From the NCBI GenBank assembly GCA_016758965.1, contig JAEPRB010000131.1, forward strand, positions 1-64,000: DNA of 64,000 bases, read 5' to 3'. Within the stretch, counting starts at the first letter, position 1. Every line of letters starts with the position of its first letter. This DNA is from Circinella minor (Eukaryota; Mucoromycota; Mucoromycetes; Mucorales; Lichtheimiaceae). Positions 25,495 to 38,132 of this stretch are shown here, one piece after another. Made by a program: the position numbers and the translations under genes. Below the pieces are notes generated by a model that was given only the letters and a program-made list of their open reading frames with translations, was not told the origin of the DNA and did no database searches.

Positions 25495-26338
25495 AGTTTA
25501 TATTATATATACATATATTTTAGGTTTCTAATAATAAGTGTATAATTATTTTTATATATATTGTAGATCTACCTGTCTGGCTAATTTACAAGCTTGAATC
25601 ATTTTATATTATTGTTTAATTGTAATGTTCAGTTATACATACATATATATATATGGTATCTTTCTCTCTCATATTATGTTTGCTCATCAACTACTATATA
25701 TCGTAGCTCATTATAATTCGTTGTCCTAGTAAAAACTAGAATCAGGTCATTATCTTCATTGTAGCGTCAAATTAACCTGTTTTCATTTTATATAATTTTT
25801 TATTAACCCCCCGACCATCATGGTCCTGAGTCCCCACACATTCATCATCAAATAGCTATCTCATATTAAAATTTGTGTTCTATAATTGTATAGCAAAGGG
25901 TATTATATAAGAAAAGAATGTAAATCATTGCTACCTATATCACCCTCAACTATAACATGAAGAACATAATTGTCAATTGATGTAAAATTATCATCTAATG
26001 GAATTTTTTTTTAATAAAAAAGATTTATTAATCTATATGCTGTTATTACTACCATAGTGTAAGGCAACTATATATGTTCATCGGTGGTCATCAACTAGTT
26101 ACTATTAGAAGAAAGACGAGAACCTAATTAATTTGCTGTTAATGATTATAAAATTATATACTTCAGGATACACAGTAAAAAAATAGTTTGCTAGCCTAGA
26201 TAGCTGTATTGTCATGGTAGAATATTCAAGCATACCTCATATATTATATATCTAATAGTATATATTTAGAGAGTTTTTTTCATCTAATAGATCCTTATAC
26301 TATTATATATGTTTGGATATCATAGTCAAGAAAAAAAC
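25495..26338. other. Intergenic, AT-rich
   Basis: This holds the 3' flank of the Kar5-like gene and the distal upstream region of RIO2. It contains TATATA runs and no gene above noise. Confidence 0.5.
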
Positions 26339-26452
26339 ATGGATACTGAACTGTTAAGCGTGTATCTAAATATGGAAGTTTTGTCGGCATATATTCATAT
26401 GGAGCGTATTAGGGTAGCACGAGAGCAGCAAATACAGAGTTTATTACTGTAA
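26339..26452 (+). CDS. Possible 37-aa small ORF upstream of RIO2
   Basis: ATG at 26339, stop at 26450-26452. The peptide begins MDTELLSVYLNMEVLSAYIH and ends REQQIQSLLL. It looks like an amphipathic, heptad-like Leu/Ile/Met helix, and its composition is unlike the AT-rich flanks, which give frequent stops. It could be a small protein gene, an upstream ORF of RIO2 transcripts (288 nt before that ATG) or the last exon of an unseen gene. No family is recognised. Confidence 0.3.
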   Translation: MDTELLSVYLNMEVLSAYIHMERIRVAREQQIQSLLL

Positions 26453-26739
26453 AAAGTTCTCTTTCTTTTTGTTCATGTCTTTTGAAATCCTAATAGAATT
26501 AAATAATTAATTTTTTTTTTATTTGAGTATTAAATTCTTTTTTTTTTATAAGCACGTTTATTAAAAAATAACAATAAAGTAGAGAAGAAAACAAAAATGT
26601 GTACCTGATGCGAAGCCCTATGGCCAAGCCACTAAATTTTTCACTGAATTGGGAAATTGATAATGAATATCTCTCCTTTCAATTTTTAAAGTCGCATAAA
26701 CGTTGATCGTTTTTTTTTTTAACTTTTAATTTTATAACA

Positions 26740-28727
<1,988 letters not shown>

Positions 28728-30191
28728 TAAATAAATAAATAATAAAACCTTAATATTTTGTACTCAATATTTGTGTCTAAATATTTGAATTGTTATCGTC
28801 TGTGTGTGTTATGTGTGTGAACGTTTAATGAGTTAACAAGTGTAAATAATATGTTTACTTGTGACTTGGGAAAGAGACATAAAAATACTAGTCATGCATA
28901 AACAGAGTACCGTGATCTCATTCTGCATGGAACTCATATCAAGTAGTTATGTATTATATTAATTGACTGACAAGTGGAGCAAAAAAAAAAGAGAGGGTTT
29001 GTTATTGTTTATAAATACAAATAACAAATAAATTATACACTTATGCGATGGGTAAATGATGGGCGTCTATCCTGACGAGATAATCATTCTCATCGCCTTT
29101 GTTTATAATATAAACCAACGGGTGTTTTTCTCCCTATCACCATATACCGGCTCATCCTATTTAATTTTGCCCTTTCTGCTTTCCCACTTTTGTCTCGTGT
29201 TTGTTTGTTCCTCCCCTGTATATAAATATATATTAAAATGTGAGAAGGTTGGCTAAAGGGAGTTAAAAAAAATCTTATCAAATAGAACTTTATAGTAAAC
29301 AACATGAGGAGGAAATCCGAAAGAAAAAAAAATGAGGGGAGGGGATGAGAAGGGAATGCGAAATGCTGATTGACACTATTATAAAAATAAAAAAAGGGAT
29401 TTTTTATATATATAAATAGAACCCTTATTGAAGTATTAACGTCCATAGTATAGAATGACAGTGGCAAAAATTAACATAGTACGTACTAGATAGTGTACCT
29501 AGAGCAATGGTGTTTGTGTTGCTAAGCATAGAATGTATACTTATTATTGTTATTGTTTTGACAACGGCTTTTAATATTTTATTATATCACTTAAAAGTCA
29601 CCTGTTGTGTAAACTAATTCTTGTGCTTGTGTCAACACTCTGACTCACTTCATTCATTCATAAACAACCCCATGATCTTTGTGTACATTTACACACAGTA
29701 AAGACCCCATACAATGATAAGCATTTGACAACAACGGGTTTATTATAAATTGACTATGTGATGTTTATTTTTCGTATAATATGTATTGATATATGATTCT
29801 CATTCTCATCATTTGCCTACAGTATTATGTACAATTTTTGATAATAATAATAATATGGTAAGTAACTAAGATGAAAAAGAATACATTCTGGGATTCTGTG
29901 GAGTAATAAAAAGAGAGAGAGAGAGAGAAGTGAGGCCAATTAAATTTTGTTCAATTGAATGGGTTAGTGTATGTGTGTGTATAGTGAGTTTGGAGAGACA
30001 AAGTGTGTGGAACCTTTCTTTTTTTTTATTTTCTTTCTCTCGCCCACCGCCTTTAACTTTCACTCCTCACTCTTTCCTATTAACACACAAAAAAAAAAAA
30101 AAAGAAAAAGAAAAAATTCACCCTCCCTCTTTTTTTTTTTTTTCATATATTATATACTTTTTCTTTTTCTTTTTAATTTCTTCTTTCTTAA
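28728..30191. promoter_or_regulatory. Intergenic region and PABP 5' flank
   Basis: About 1.46 kb between RIO2 and the PABP start on the same strand. The distal part is the RIO2 3' flank; a GA run lies at 29913-29928. The last 200 bp, probably 5' UTR, is extremely pyrimidine-rich with one long A-rich tract (30088-30116). No gene is seen. Confidence 0.5.
30088..30116 (+). promoter_or_regulatory. A-rich tract in the PABP leader, candidate autoregulatory site
   Basis: A run of about 29 bases that is nearly all A (interrupted by two G) lies roughly 75 nt upstream of the PABP ATG, within what should be the 5' UTR. In animals PABPC1 represses its own translation by binding an A-rich leader element. 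The same use here is inference from position and composition only. Confidence 0.4.
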
Positions 30192-33100
30192 ATGACAGGA
30201 CCCATTCCTACTTCATCTATGGCAGCGTTAAATATTCACGATTCCGTTGCTCCTCGAGGTCTTGGTGTGGCACAACAACGAGAGATTGCTGCTACTCAAG
30301 CACAAAATGCTGCATTGGATAGACCTTACCGTCCACAATCAAGATCATTTCCTAGCTCAGCATCACTTTATGTTGGTGAACTTGATCCAAGTGTTCAAGA
30401 ATCTACTCTATTCGATATATTCAACACCATTGGTCCCGTGGACAGTGTCAGAGTATGTCGAGACAGCATCACGAACCGTAGTTTAGGTTATGCCTTTGTC
30501 AACTTTAAAACACACATTGATGGTAAAAATTATAATATAATATAATATAATAGGCATAGATATTATATGACACACAAACACGCAATATATATATACATTT
30601 TGAAGAGTTTGAAAAACAGCCCTCTTTTTTTTTTTTTTTTTTTTTTTGGATAATACAAAGCACACGGTTTCTTATTATTATCAATCAATTTTTTGTTAGG
30701 TGAACGCGCACTACAGGCGTTGAACTCTACATTGATCCATGGGAAACCATGTCGAGTCATGTGGTCGCAGCGCGACCTTGCCAAACGTAAAATATCTGGA
30801 GGCAATATATTTGTTAAAAATCTTGATCCATCTATTACAAGCAAATCACTTCGCGATACTTTTGCGCATTATGGATCTATTTTGTCCTGTAAAGTCGTCA
30901 CTGATATTCAAGGTCAATCTAAGGGTTACGGTTTTGTTCATTACGATACGATCGAAGCGGCCGAAAATGCCATTCAGCATGTAAATGGTACAACAGTCTA
31001 TGATAAGGAACTGTAGGGTCTTTATTTCTTTTTATTTCTTTTCTTTTTTTTTTTTTTTTTTTTTTACGTGAATGATGATTTCTTGATTTACCCCGGAATT
31101 ATTCAATTTCCCCCCTCCCCTTTTTTAACTTTATACAAACTTGTTCTCTGTTTTTTTTTTCTTACTTTCTTTTTCGGCAAAAAAAAAAATCCCCTTCTAT
31201 TTTTATATAGTTATGTGGGACATCATATTCCAAAGCGTGAACGACAACAACATCAACAACAACAACAAAATCATCATAATCATCATCATCCGCACCCAAA
31301 TCATAATAGCAATAACAACAGTCATTATCAACATAACAATACCAACCATAGTAATGGTCATAACCATGGCAATACCACTAATAATCATAGTAACGGTAAC
31401 CATCATCATCATCATCATCATCATCATCCACCACAACAGCAAACAAAATTTACAAATGTGTATGTCAAGAATCTGATGCCGGACATTAAAGAGGAAGAAT
31501 TAAAAGAACTATTTGGAGGTTTTGGACCTATTGTTTCTGTACTTATTCAACGGGATGAAAATGGGAATTCAAAAGGATTTGGTTTTGTCAACTTTGAAAA
31601 TCATGAAGATGCTGAACGTGCAGTTCAACAAATGAATGAAACGGAGTATATTGGACGACGACTTTATGTCTCTCGAGCACAAAAGAAATCAGAGCGTGAA
31701 GAAAATAAACATCATCATCATAATCAAACATCTCCACAACATAACAACAACAATTCATTATCCCAACCACCATCACAGCAACATAGTCATTCCCAGTCAA
31801 ATAATAACCATAATAGTAATACTGCATTTAATCATCATCAACATCATCATCAACAACCACAACCACAACCACAACAGCATCAAAATCATCATCATTCATC
31901 ATCGCAACCACCTCATGATAGCAATAATAATAATAACAATAATAATAATAGTAGTACTCCATCCAACAATAATACCATCGCTACCTCTACCAATAATCAT
32001 GGAGCACCATCAACAACAGCAACTACAAAAAATAATCGATACCAAGGCATGAATTTGTATATCAAAAATTTGGATGAAGAAGTGAATGATCAACGCTTGC
32101 GGGACGAGTTTACAAAATATGGTACTATTACAAGTGCTAAAGTGATGCGTGATGAAAATACGGGTCAATCGAAAGGATTCGGTTTTGTATGTTTTAGTAA
32201 TGCTCAAGAAGCAGCCAAGGCCGTGACAAAAATGAATGGTCAAAGGATATTATCAAAATCTATTTTTGTGGCATTAGCTCAACGAAAAGAAGATCGAAGT
32301 AACAATAACAATAGTAATAATAATCGACATCATGTGGATCATATTGCTCAACGTAATAATCAATTACATTTGCAACAGGTAAATATATGAATATTTATGA
32401 ATGGGTGAAATAAAGATTGAGGACAAAAGAAGAACCGATTTTTCTTTTTATTAACTCAAGGTGTATAAATATAATAGCCATTTATGCCAATGCCCGGCTA
32501 TATACCCGGTGCTCCCATGTATTATGAGTACAGTAATTTTCCTCCTCAACCTGATGGTAGGCCTCCACGATATCAAGGACCTTATATTAAGCAAGGTTAT
32601 CATGCACCAGTACATGCAGCTTATTATATGACCCCTCCTCATCCTTATCCACGACCCCCTACAATGTATCCTACTACGGCTAGTACCAATAACACAACAG
32701 CATCAACCACTGCACCATCAACACCAACAACAGCGGCATCTGTGCCTACTGGAAATGCTGTTGTTACAACCAACACAAATCCAACCACTGCTGTAAATAC
32801 CACTATAACAACGAATGGTGGTAATGTTACGACAACAGTAGAAGAAGAAAATTCAAAGGAAGAAGAACTACAATTACTTTCAATGGATATGTTATCTTCT
32901 TATTCAGATGAAACTCAGAATCAAATACTTGGTGAACGTATATATGCTGTAGTGTAAGTAGAATTATTGAAAAGCTTCATTATGAGGAAGGCGATGATGA
33001 TTGAAAATAGATAATCCTTCTTAACATGATTTATTATATATATAGACAAGCAAAATATCCACAATTGGCTGGAAAAGTAACTGGAATGCTTTTGGAAATG

Positions 33101-33214
33101 GATAAGGAAGATTTAATATCTTTAATCAATGATCGAGAATCACTTGAAAGTAAGGCAGATGAAGCAGTGAATGTACTTGAACAGCATAGAGCATCTCAAA
33201 CAACGGAAGAGTAA
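30192..33214 (+). CDS. Cytoplasmic poly(A)-binding protein with expanded linkers
   Basis: Five exons (30192-30522, 30700-31012, 31211-32378, 32478-32953, 33046-33214) give 818 aa. Four RRMs are present: RRM1 about 58-136 ([14 protein letters not shown]), RRM2 about 146-222 ([18 protein letters not shown]), RRM3 ([18 protein letters not shown]) and RRM4 ([18 protein letters not shown]). A Pro/Thr-rich linker precedes the C-terminal MLLE/PABC domain ([28 protein letters not shown]). The protein binds mRNA poly(A) tails, and MLLE recruits PAM2-containing partners. Unusually, the RRM2-RRM3 linker holds about 70 residues of His/Asn/Gln including nine consecutive His, and the RRM3-RRM4 linker holds about 105 similar residues. 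These linkers are short in typical PABPs. All four RRM cores look intact, so the protein should be functional. Confidence 0.95.
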
Positions 33215-33396
33215 AAATAAAAAAAAAGAACTTTGCAGACACAGAATTAAAGATAAAATAAAAAAAGGATTATATTTTTTTTGATGGATATCATTTGAAT
33301 TGATCATAATAATGTGTGAATAAGAAAGAGTAAAATAATAATTTTTTAGTTATTGTTATTGTCAAGTTGAAATAGATTATTAAACTAGTGTAATGT

Positions 33397-34912
33397 TCAG
33401 TAATAGTCATCATCATCTGATGATAAATCATATCCATATTCTATAAACAAGAAAGATCATCAAATTAGCTAATTAATTATTCTTATCCCCTGTAAACTTA
33501 CAAAAGAAAACTTACGATCTTCAAAATCTTCACCACTTTCCTCATCAGGATAATCATTTTGATAATAATCTTCAGCTAAAAATATCATATCAATTAAAAA
33601 AAGAAAAAAGAAAGAAAGAGAAAAAAGAGGTTCCCAAAGCCTCATTACTTACCATACAAAAATTTACCTTTATTGTTGTTGGGAAAAAAAAAAGAAAAAC
33701 TTACCATTTGAATCTTCATCACCATAATCTCCTAATTCACTATCACTGTCATCATTCATATATTCTGTTTCATCATTAAACCAGACACTATATACATTTC
33801 CAAAACGGTTAAATTTTCTTCTTGTTTCATTCTATTTGATTCCGATTCATGCAAAATAATAATAATTAACTTACAGAGAACCAACATTTGCACCATGAAT
33901 TTCACCTTGTTGTGTATCATCTCGATAATAAACATCATAAACATAATCGTCTTCTTCATTAATTTTGCGTTCATTTACTAATAATTATTCATGTATTATT
34001 AGAATTGAAAAGACAAGCACATAATATATATATATACATCCTTCCTCCATGTAAGACCCTCCTAAACTTACATGTCAAATATTCTTTCACCATAGGAATA
34101 AAATTACACATAATGTCATCATCATCTTCATCATCTGTATCCGCGAATAATTTAGCCTTTGATGAAGATGATTTTGTATTGTTATCATTATCTTCACGTA
34201 CGGCTTCATACATTTGTAATAATTCTTCAGCTGCATTTTGAACAACAGGTGGTTGATCTGTGTGTTGACTGTTTTTATTATTACTTCCACGATTTTGATT
34301 GATCACTCGATATCTTGCTTGTTTTATTGAATTTTGTTGTTGTTTTACTAATCTATCCTTTCTTTCATCTAAAGTTTCGGGTGTATGTGGTCTCGAACCT
34401 GGTTGTACTCGTTTGGTAATTCTTTCTTTTAATTTTTGTGCTTCTGTAAAATTATTCAAACTTTTTTCTTCAACTGTTTCAGCTAATCTAAAAATGGTCG
34501 GTAAGGCTGTTGCTGAAACTAATTTACGTTTGGTTGAATAGTTTATAAGGTATATATATTATAACAGCAGTATATGATTACAAAAATGAGTTTCATTTAT
34601 TTTATTTTTTGTTCGAGAAAAATAAGATAATCATTAAACTCTACCTTTTAATGGATCTTTATTTTTAAAACTATTTTTTCGTAATCGTTTGTTATCTTCA
34701 TTTTCAGTGTGTAGTACTGTATGGGATTTTTTTTTTTTAAAGAAATAAGAAAAGATCAATTTCTTTTCTTTTTTAGTATAAAATCTAAGACTTTTATTAT
34801 TATTATTATCATTTATTTTTTAATTACATAAAGCTTCCAAAGGTTCTTCGGTTCTTTTTCGTTTAATACGTAAAAGAGTCAAAGGTTGTTGCTTTGTTGG
34901 TGGAGTCTCCAT
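33397..34912 (-). CDS. Iwr1-type RNA polymerase II nuclear import factor
   Basis: Seven exons joined by eye give 297 aa: about 34828-34912, 34645-34716, 34072-34518, 33875-33977, then three short exons to the stop at 33397-33399. The protein starts METPPTKQQPLTLLRIKRKR, a basic N-terminus like Iwr1/SLC7A6OS, where a localisation signal lies. A low-complexity acidic segment follows (ADTDDEDDDDIMCN), then the conserved Iwr1 domain: EEDDYVYDVYYRDD, VWFNDETEYMNDDSDSELGD and an acidic tail ending DYY. Iwr1 binds assembled RNA polymerase II in the cytoplasm and directs its nuclear import. The length is typical and the reading frame is continuous across all introns. The gene is convergent with PABP, with only about 180 bp between stop codons. 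Confidence 0.88.
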
Positions 34913-35252
34913 GTTTCTATTTTTTTTTTTTCACAACGAAATATACAAGATCGATTTTAAAAATACAAAAAAAAAAAAGAAAAGTAAAACTTAAACAACC
35001 AACATCTTTTTACCCTTTTCGAGAGAAAGATAAAAAAAAAAATTGCGGAGTTTTGATATTTCAAGTAAAAAGGATAACCTTAAGCGAAAACCTATTATAT
35101 TTTCTGTTGAGTGTGTCTATAGTCAAGGTTGGTGTCTACATACAATTCCTACTCTTTTAACCCACGATTTCGGTCAACAACTAATAAACGAAGCTCTTGT
35201 GCATTGACAACCAATGTAGAGCTTTCATTCATGAGTTGAACTTGCCATATTT
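34913..35252. promoter_or_regulatory. Upstream region of the Iwr1-like gene
   Basis: Short region upstream of the minus-strand ATG at 34912, with A-tracts. The plus-strand frame 34894-35160 is low-complexity and overlaps the Iwr1 start, so it is not taken as a gene. Confidence 0.4.
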
Positions 35253-35366
35253 ATGATCAAGTTATTATTTGCTTGCACAGTATCCAAATGCTATGAGTGT
35301 TCTCATCATAAAAAAGAATACTATGATTGCCACATTTGTGTATATTGTACTAAATATTTGTGCTAG
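35253..35366 (+). CDS. Possible 37-aa cysteine-rich small ORF
   Basis: ATG at 35253, stop TAG at 35364-35366. The peptide carries seven Cys at positions 8, 13, 16, 26, 29, 32 and 37, with spacing CX4CX2CX9CX2CX2CX4C, plus His at 18, 19 and 27. The motif cores are KCYECSHH and DCHICVYC. Two CX2C knuckles nine residues apart look like a small zinc-binding fold. It lies between the Iwr1 promoter and the left end of repeat copy A, so it may be a small gene, a zinc-finger exon or a transposon fragment. I know of no matching family. Confidence 0.35.
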   Translation: MIKLLFACTVSKCYECSHHKKEYYDCHICVYCTKYLC

Positions 35367-36419
35367 TCCCTGTTGTAGAGCGGTGGCTTATAGTATTATA
35401 AGAATAATGACAAGAACAGATATGGAGCATCAAAAGTATAAATGAGTCAACATCTTTTTATTGATAAAAAAAACCATATATATCAGTTCTACAACATTGT
35501 AGTCTTTTACATTTCCGCCAGTTTCCAATATGGATGTCTATGGCCGCGCGTCTCCTTTTTTTGTCTTAGTCCTCTCACCACCTAACAAAGTTAAAACCTC
35601 AAATCAAAACAAAGAGCTAGGTCTATCATGTTTTACCATCCCATTAAAAACAAAAAAGCAGGTCCAACAATAGAACTTAAAAAAAAACACGACCTGCATC
35701 GTCTACCAATAACTCGTGACAAAACATGAAAAGAATTTCATGGGTAACAGCACAAACGATCAAATTTAGCACACTTATGATCAATTCAACAATCCTCAGT
35801 CAACCCAAATGTAAAATAAGAAAGCGGTATCAACAATTAGAATCTCAAGGAAAACACCACAATTGAAATCATCTATTTTGTTACCGTTATGTAATATTGT
35901 AACTAAAATGAACTCTAGACTCAAAAAATAAGTCTTGATTTGGGCAGGGACATATAATCAGCAAACTGAGCCAAAGTAATAAAAACAAGTTCCTTTGACT
36001 TGTCTTTCATCTTTTTACTACGTATTTTTATATTACACTGTATCATAAAATGATCTGGGAACCACTATACACTTGGATTTAGTCTATAACAGCTTTTACC
36101 ATCAGCCAAGATTGATTCAACCAGTTCTCAACTAGAAAAGTATCATCTCAAAAAATTACTAATAAATATGTATCATGTTCCTGGAGCAACATATTTATTA
36201 AACCCCAATACCACAACATTATATACGCAAAGTTCACCAAAATTGAAAACAATTATTTACGTGAACTTGTCAACCATGATAAACACAGGTGGAATCGACA
36301 TAAATATTGTTTTTGTCCTAAATGATTCGCGGCCGAGTTATTTTACACTTTGTGTCCACTGTAACTTTATGTTTGCGCTTGATTATTTTCGATTTTGCGG
36401 AAATCCTTAAAAGCGGCGT

Positions 36420-38046
36420 AAAAAGATCAAGTCCCAAGTGAATACCTTTTCAAACGAACGATTGAAGATCTTCTCACTCAACCGTTTAATTCTAAAGCAA
36501 GACGTTGGGCTAGAGAAGTAAAGGGTGATAAATACCGGGTACGTTATTATTATTATATAGTTTACTATGTTCTATTGTTATAAGTTACTCTTCTTACTGC
36601 TCATTCAATGCCATACGGTAGTGCTTGGTGAAGGCCGGAAGAAGCTTGAAGATTATTGGGTACATATGGCAATGGAAAAAACTTCGAGAACGCGTATGAA
36701 GCGCTTTTATGATGATGAAACCGAACAATTTGCAAGGAAAAAAAAAACAAAAAGGTATAATCAAATTAGTATTAAATATTGAAGCGTCCGATGTGTGATT
36801 TAAGTACTTTGTATAAAGATCATTATGTAGTTGTATTTAAATAAATTATATCGAATAGAATAAAAATTTAGGTTGTGGGAGTTCTTGTATTCAGGAATAT
36901 GACGTCTGAATCCACAAACGAGAAATCTTATAATGAGTTTAAGAGACTTCATGCTCAAAAAGAACTACTGTCAGGTCAGTCTGATATAAAAACTAAAAGG
37001 TTTATAAAGTAAAAAAGATACGTAGAATTGAAGAAAAGTTTATTTAGAATAATTGTGGAATATTTATACTATTAGCAAAATCTGTAAGATCTCTTTGCTC
37101 TGACAGAAATAGGGCATTGCTTCAACAAAAAAAAAATACCTTTGCTACAACAGAAATATGTCTATGCTATGACACAGATGTGTCGTTTCGTGGTCCAATC
37201 AGATAACCTATTAGGATATTTCACGTAATGTTGGTAAAGATAATAATAATAATAAAAATGATCTTTGATATAACAATGACTTTTAATTTTTATATGTTAC
37301 AAACTTACAATATATTATCGTGAGCGTACAACCAGTACTAAATTATAAAAAATGGCTTTTACGTAATTATTGAAATGTTGATAGATTCATCATTATGTGG
37401 ACAAAAATAAAGAAAATACGTACTCATGACGATATTTACGGTGATGATGGACAAATGTCGGATGATATTAACGGTATCGCATTTGATGATAGCAATAATG
37501 ACGATGATGCTGCAGTAGAAGAAAGAAGAAATGGTGATGAAATTGAACAAGTACAAGTACAGGAAGGTTGTTATAGTAGTGAGTCTGAAGGTGATCAAAA
37601 TACTAACTTTGAATATGAGGAATTTGAAAATCAAATCGGTAACGATGATTTGGTAAGCTACATTTAACTTAAATAAAGATAGAATATGTTTGTGACAATC
37701 AATATATAGTGATATTTATTAAATTCAAATAAATAGGCTATAAAGAATCCAATCGCACAAACGTGCGAGGAATTTATTAGTATCAATGACTTTAGCACGT
37801 CTCAACATTACAGGTACTGAAACTAATTATTTGTATCAGCACATTATTAGCTTCCTGATTAATAATTTACTGCCTTTTGGACCGGAGCGTCATGGTATTA
37901 TCCAATGCGGAAAAGAATTAAAAAGATGTAATGATATACCTCGTTTCTTGTATGCTCAACTTGAGCTTGAATCACCAAAACCTTGATTTTTCTTCAAGCA
38001 AGTATCATCGTACATTGATTCTGCGATAACGTCAAGTGAATATGTA
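36420..38046 (+). pseudogene. Degenerate spliced gene of unknown family in copy A
   Basis: Coding-like exons shared with copy B. One ends in KARRWAREVKGDKYR before a GTACGT donor (about 36540). Next come 36630-36755 (KKLEDYWVHMAMEKTSRTRM), about 36872-37000 (TSESTNEKSYNEFKRLHAQK), an acidic exon 37395-37655 starting MWTKIKKIRTHDDIYGDDGQ, and a last exon from about 37738 (NYLYQHIISFLINNLLPFGP, IIQCGKELKRCNDIPRFLYA). In the last exon TGA at 37984-37986 replaces the TTA codon that copy B keeps. The 5' exon around 35580-35900, open in copy B, is broken here by several stops. I recognise no domain; the pattern (basic motif, acidic middle, compact C-terminus) recalls a DNA- or chromatin-binding protein, but that is a guess. 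Confidence 0.55.
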
Positions 38047-38132
38047 CAGCTGAACCCCGTTTTTTGCACAGGTGGGATTTGGCTCGAAAATGGTGTAAAA
38101 AACGGGGGTGCTAAAAACGGGGTTTTACTATA
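38045..38132. mobile_element. 84-bp TA-flanked inverted-repeat element inside copy A
   Basis: The element spans 38047-38130 and is flanked by TA on both sides. The left end is CAGCTGAACCCCGTTTTTTG; the right end read inward is TAGTAAAACCCCGTTTTTAG. CAGT-type termini with a TA duplication are characteristic of pogo/Tigger-type Tc1-mariner elements. Copy B has only a remnant at the same site (52363-52409), ending ACGGGGATTTACTG before TA, with its inner half matching the opposite strand of the copy A interior. Confidence 0.65.

Noticed and set aside
31203..31442. Met/Ile-rich minus-strand ORF and similar Ile-rich plus-strand ORFs over the PABP linkers
   Set aside because: They are frame shadows of CAT/AAT/CAA repeat codons in the His/Asn/Gln linkers.
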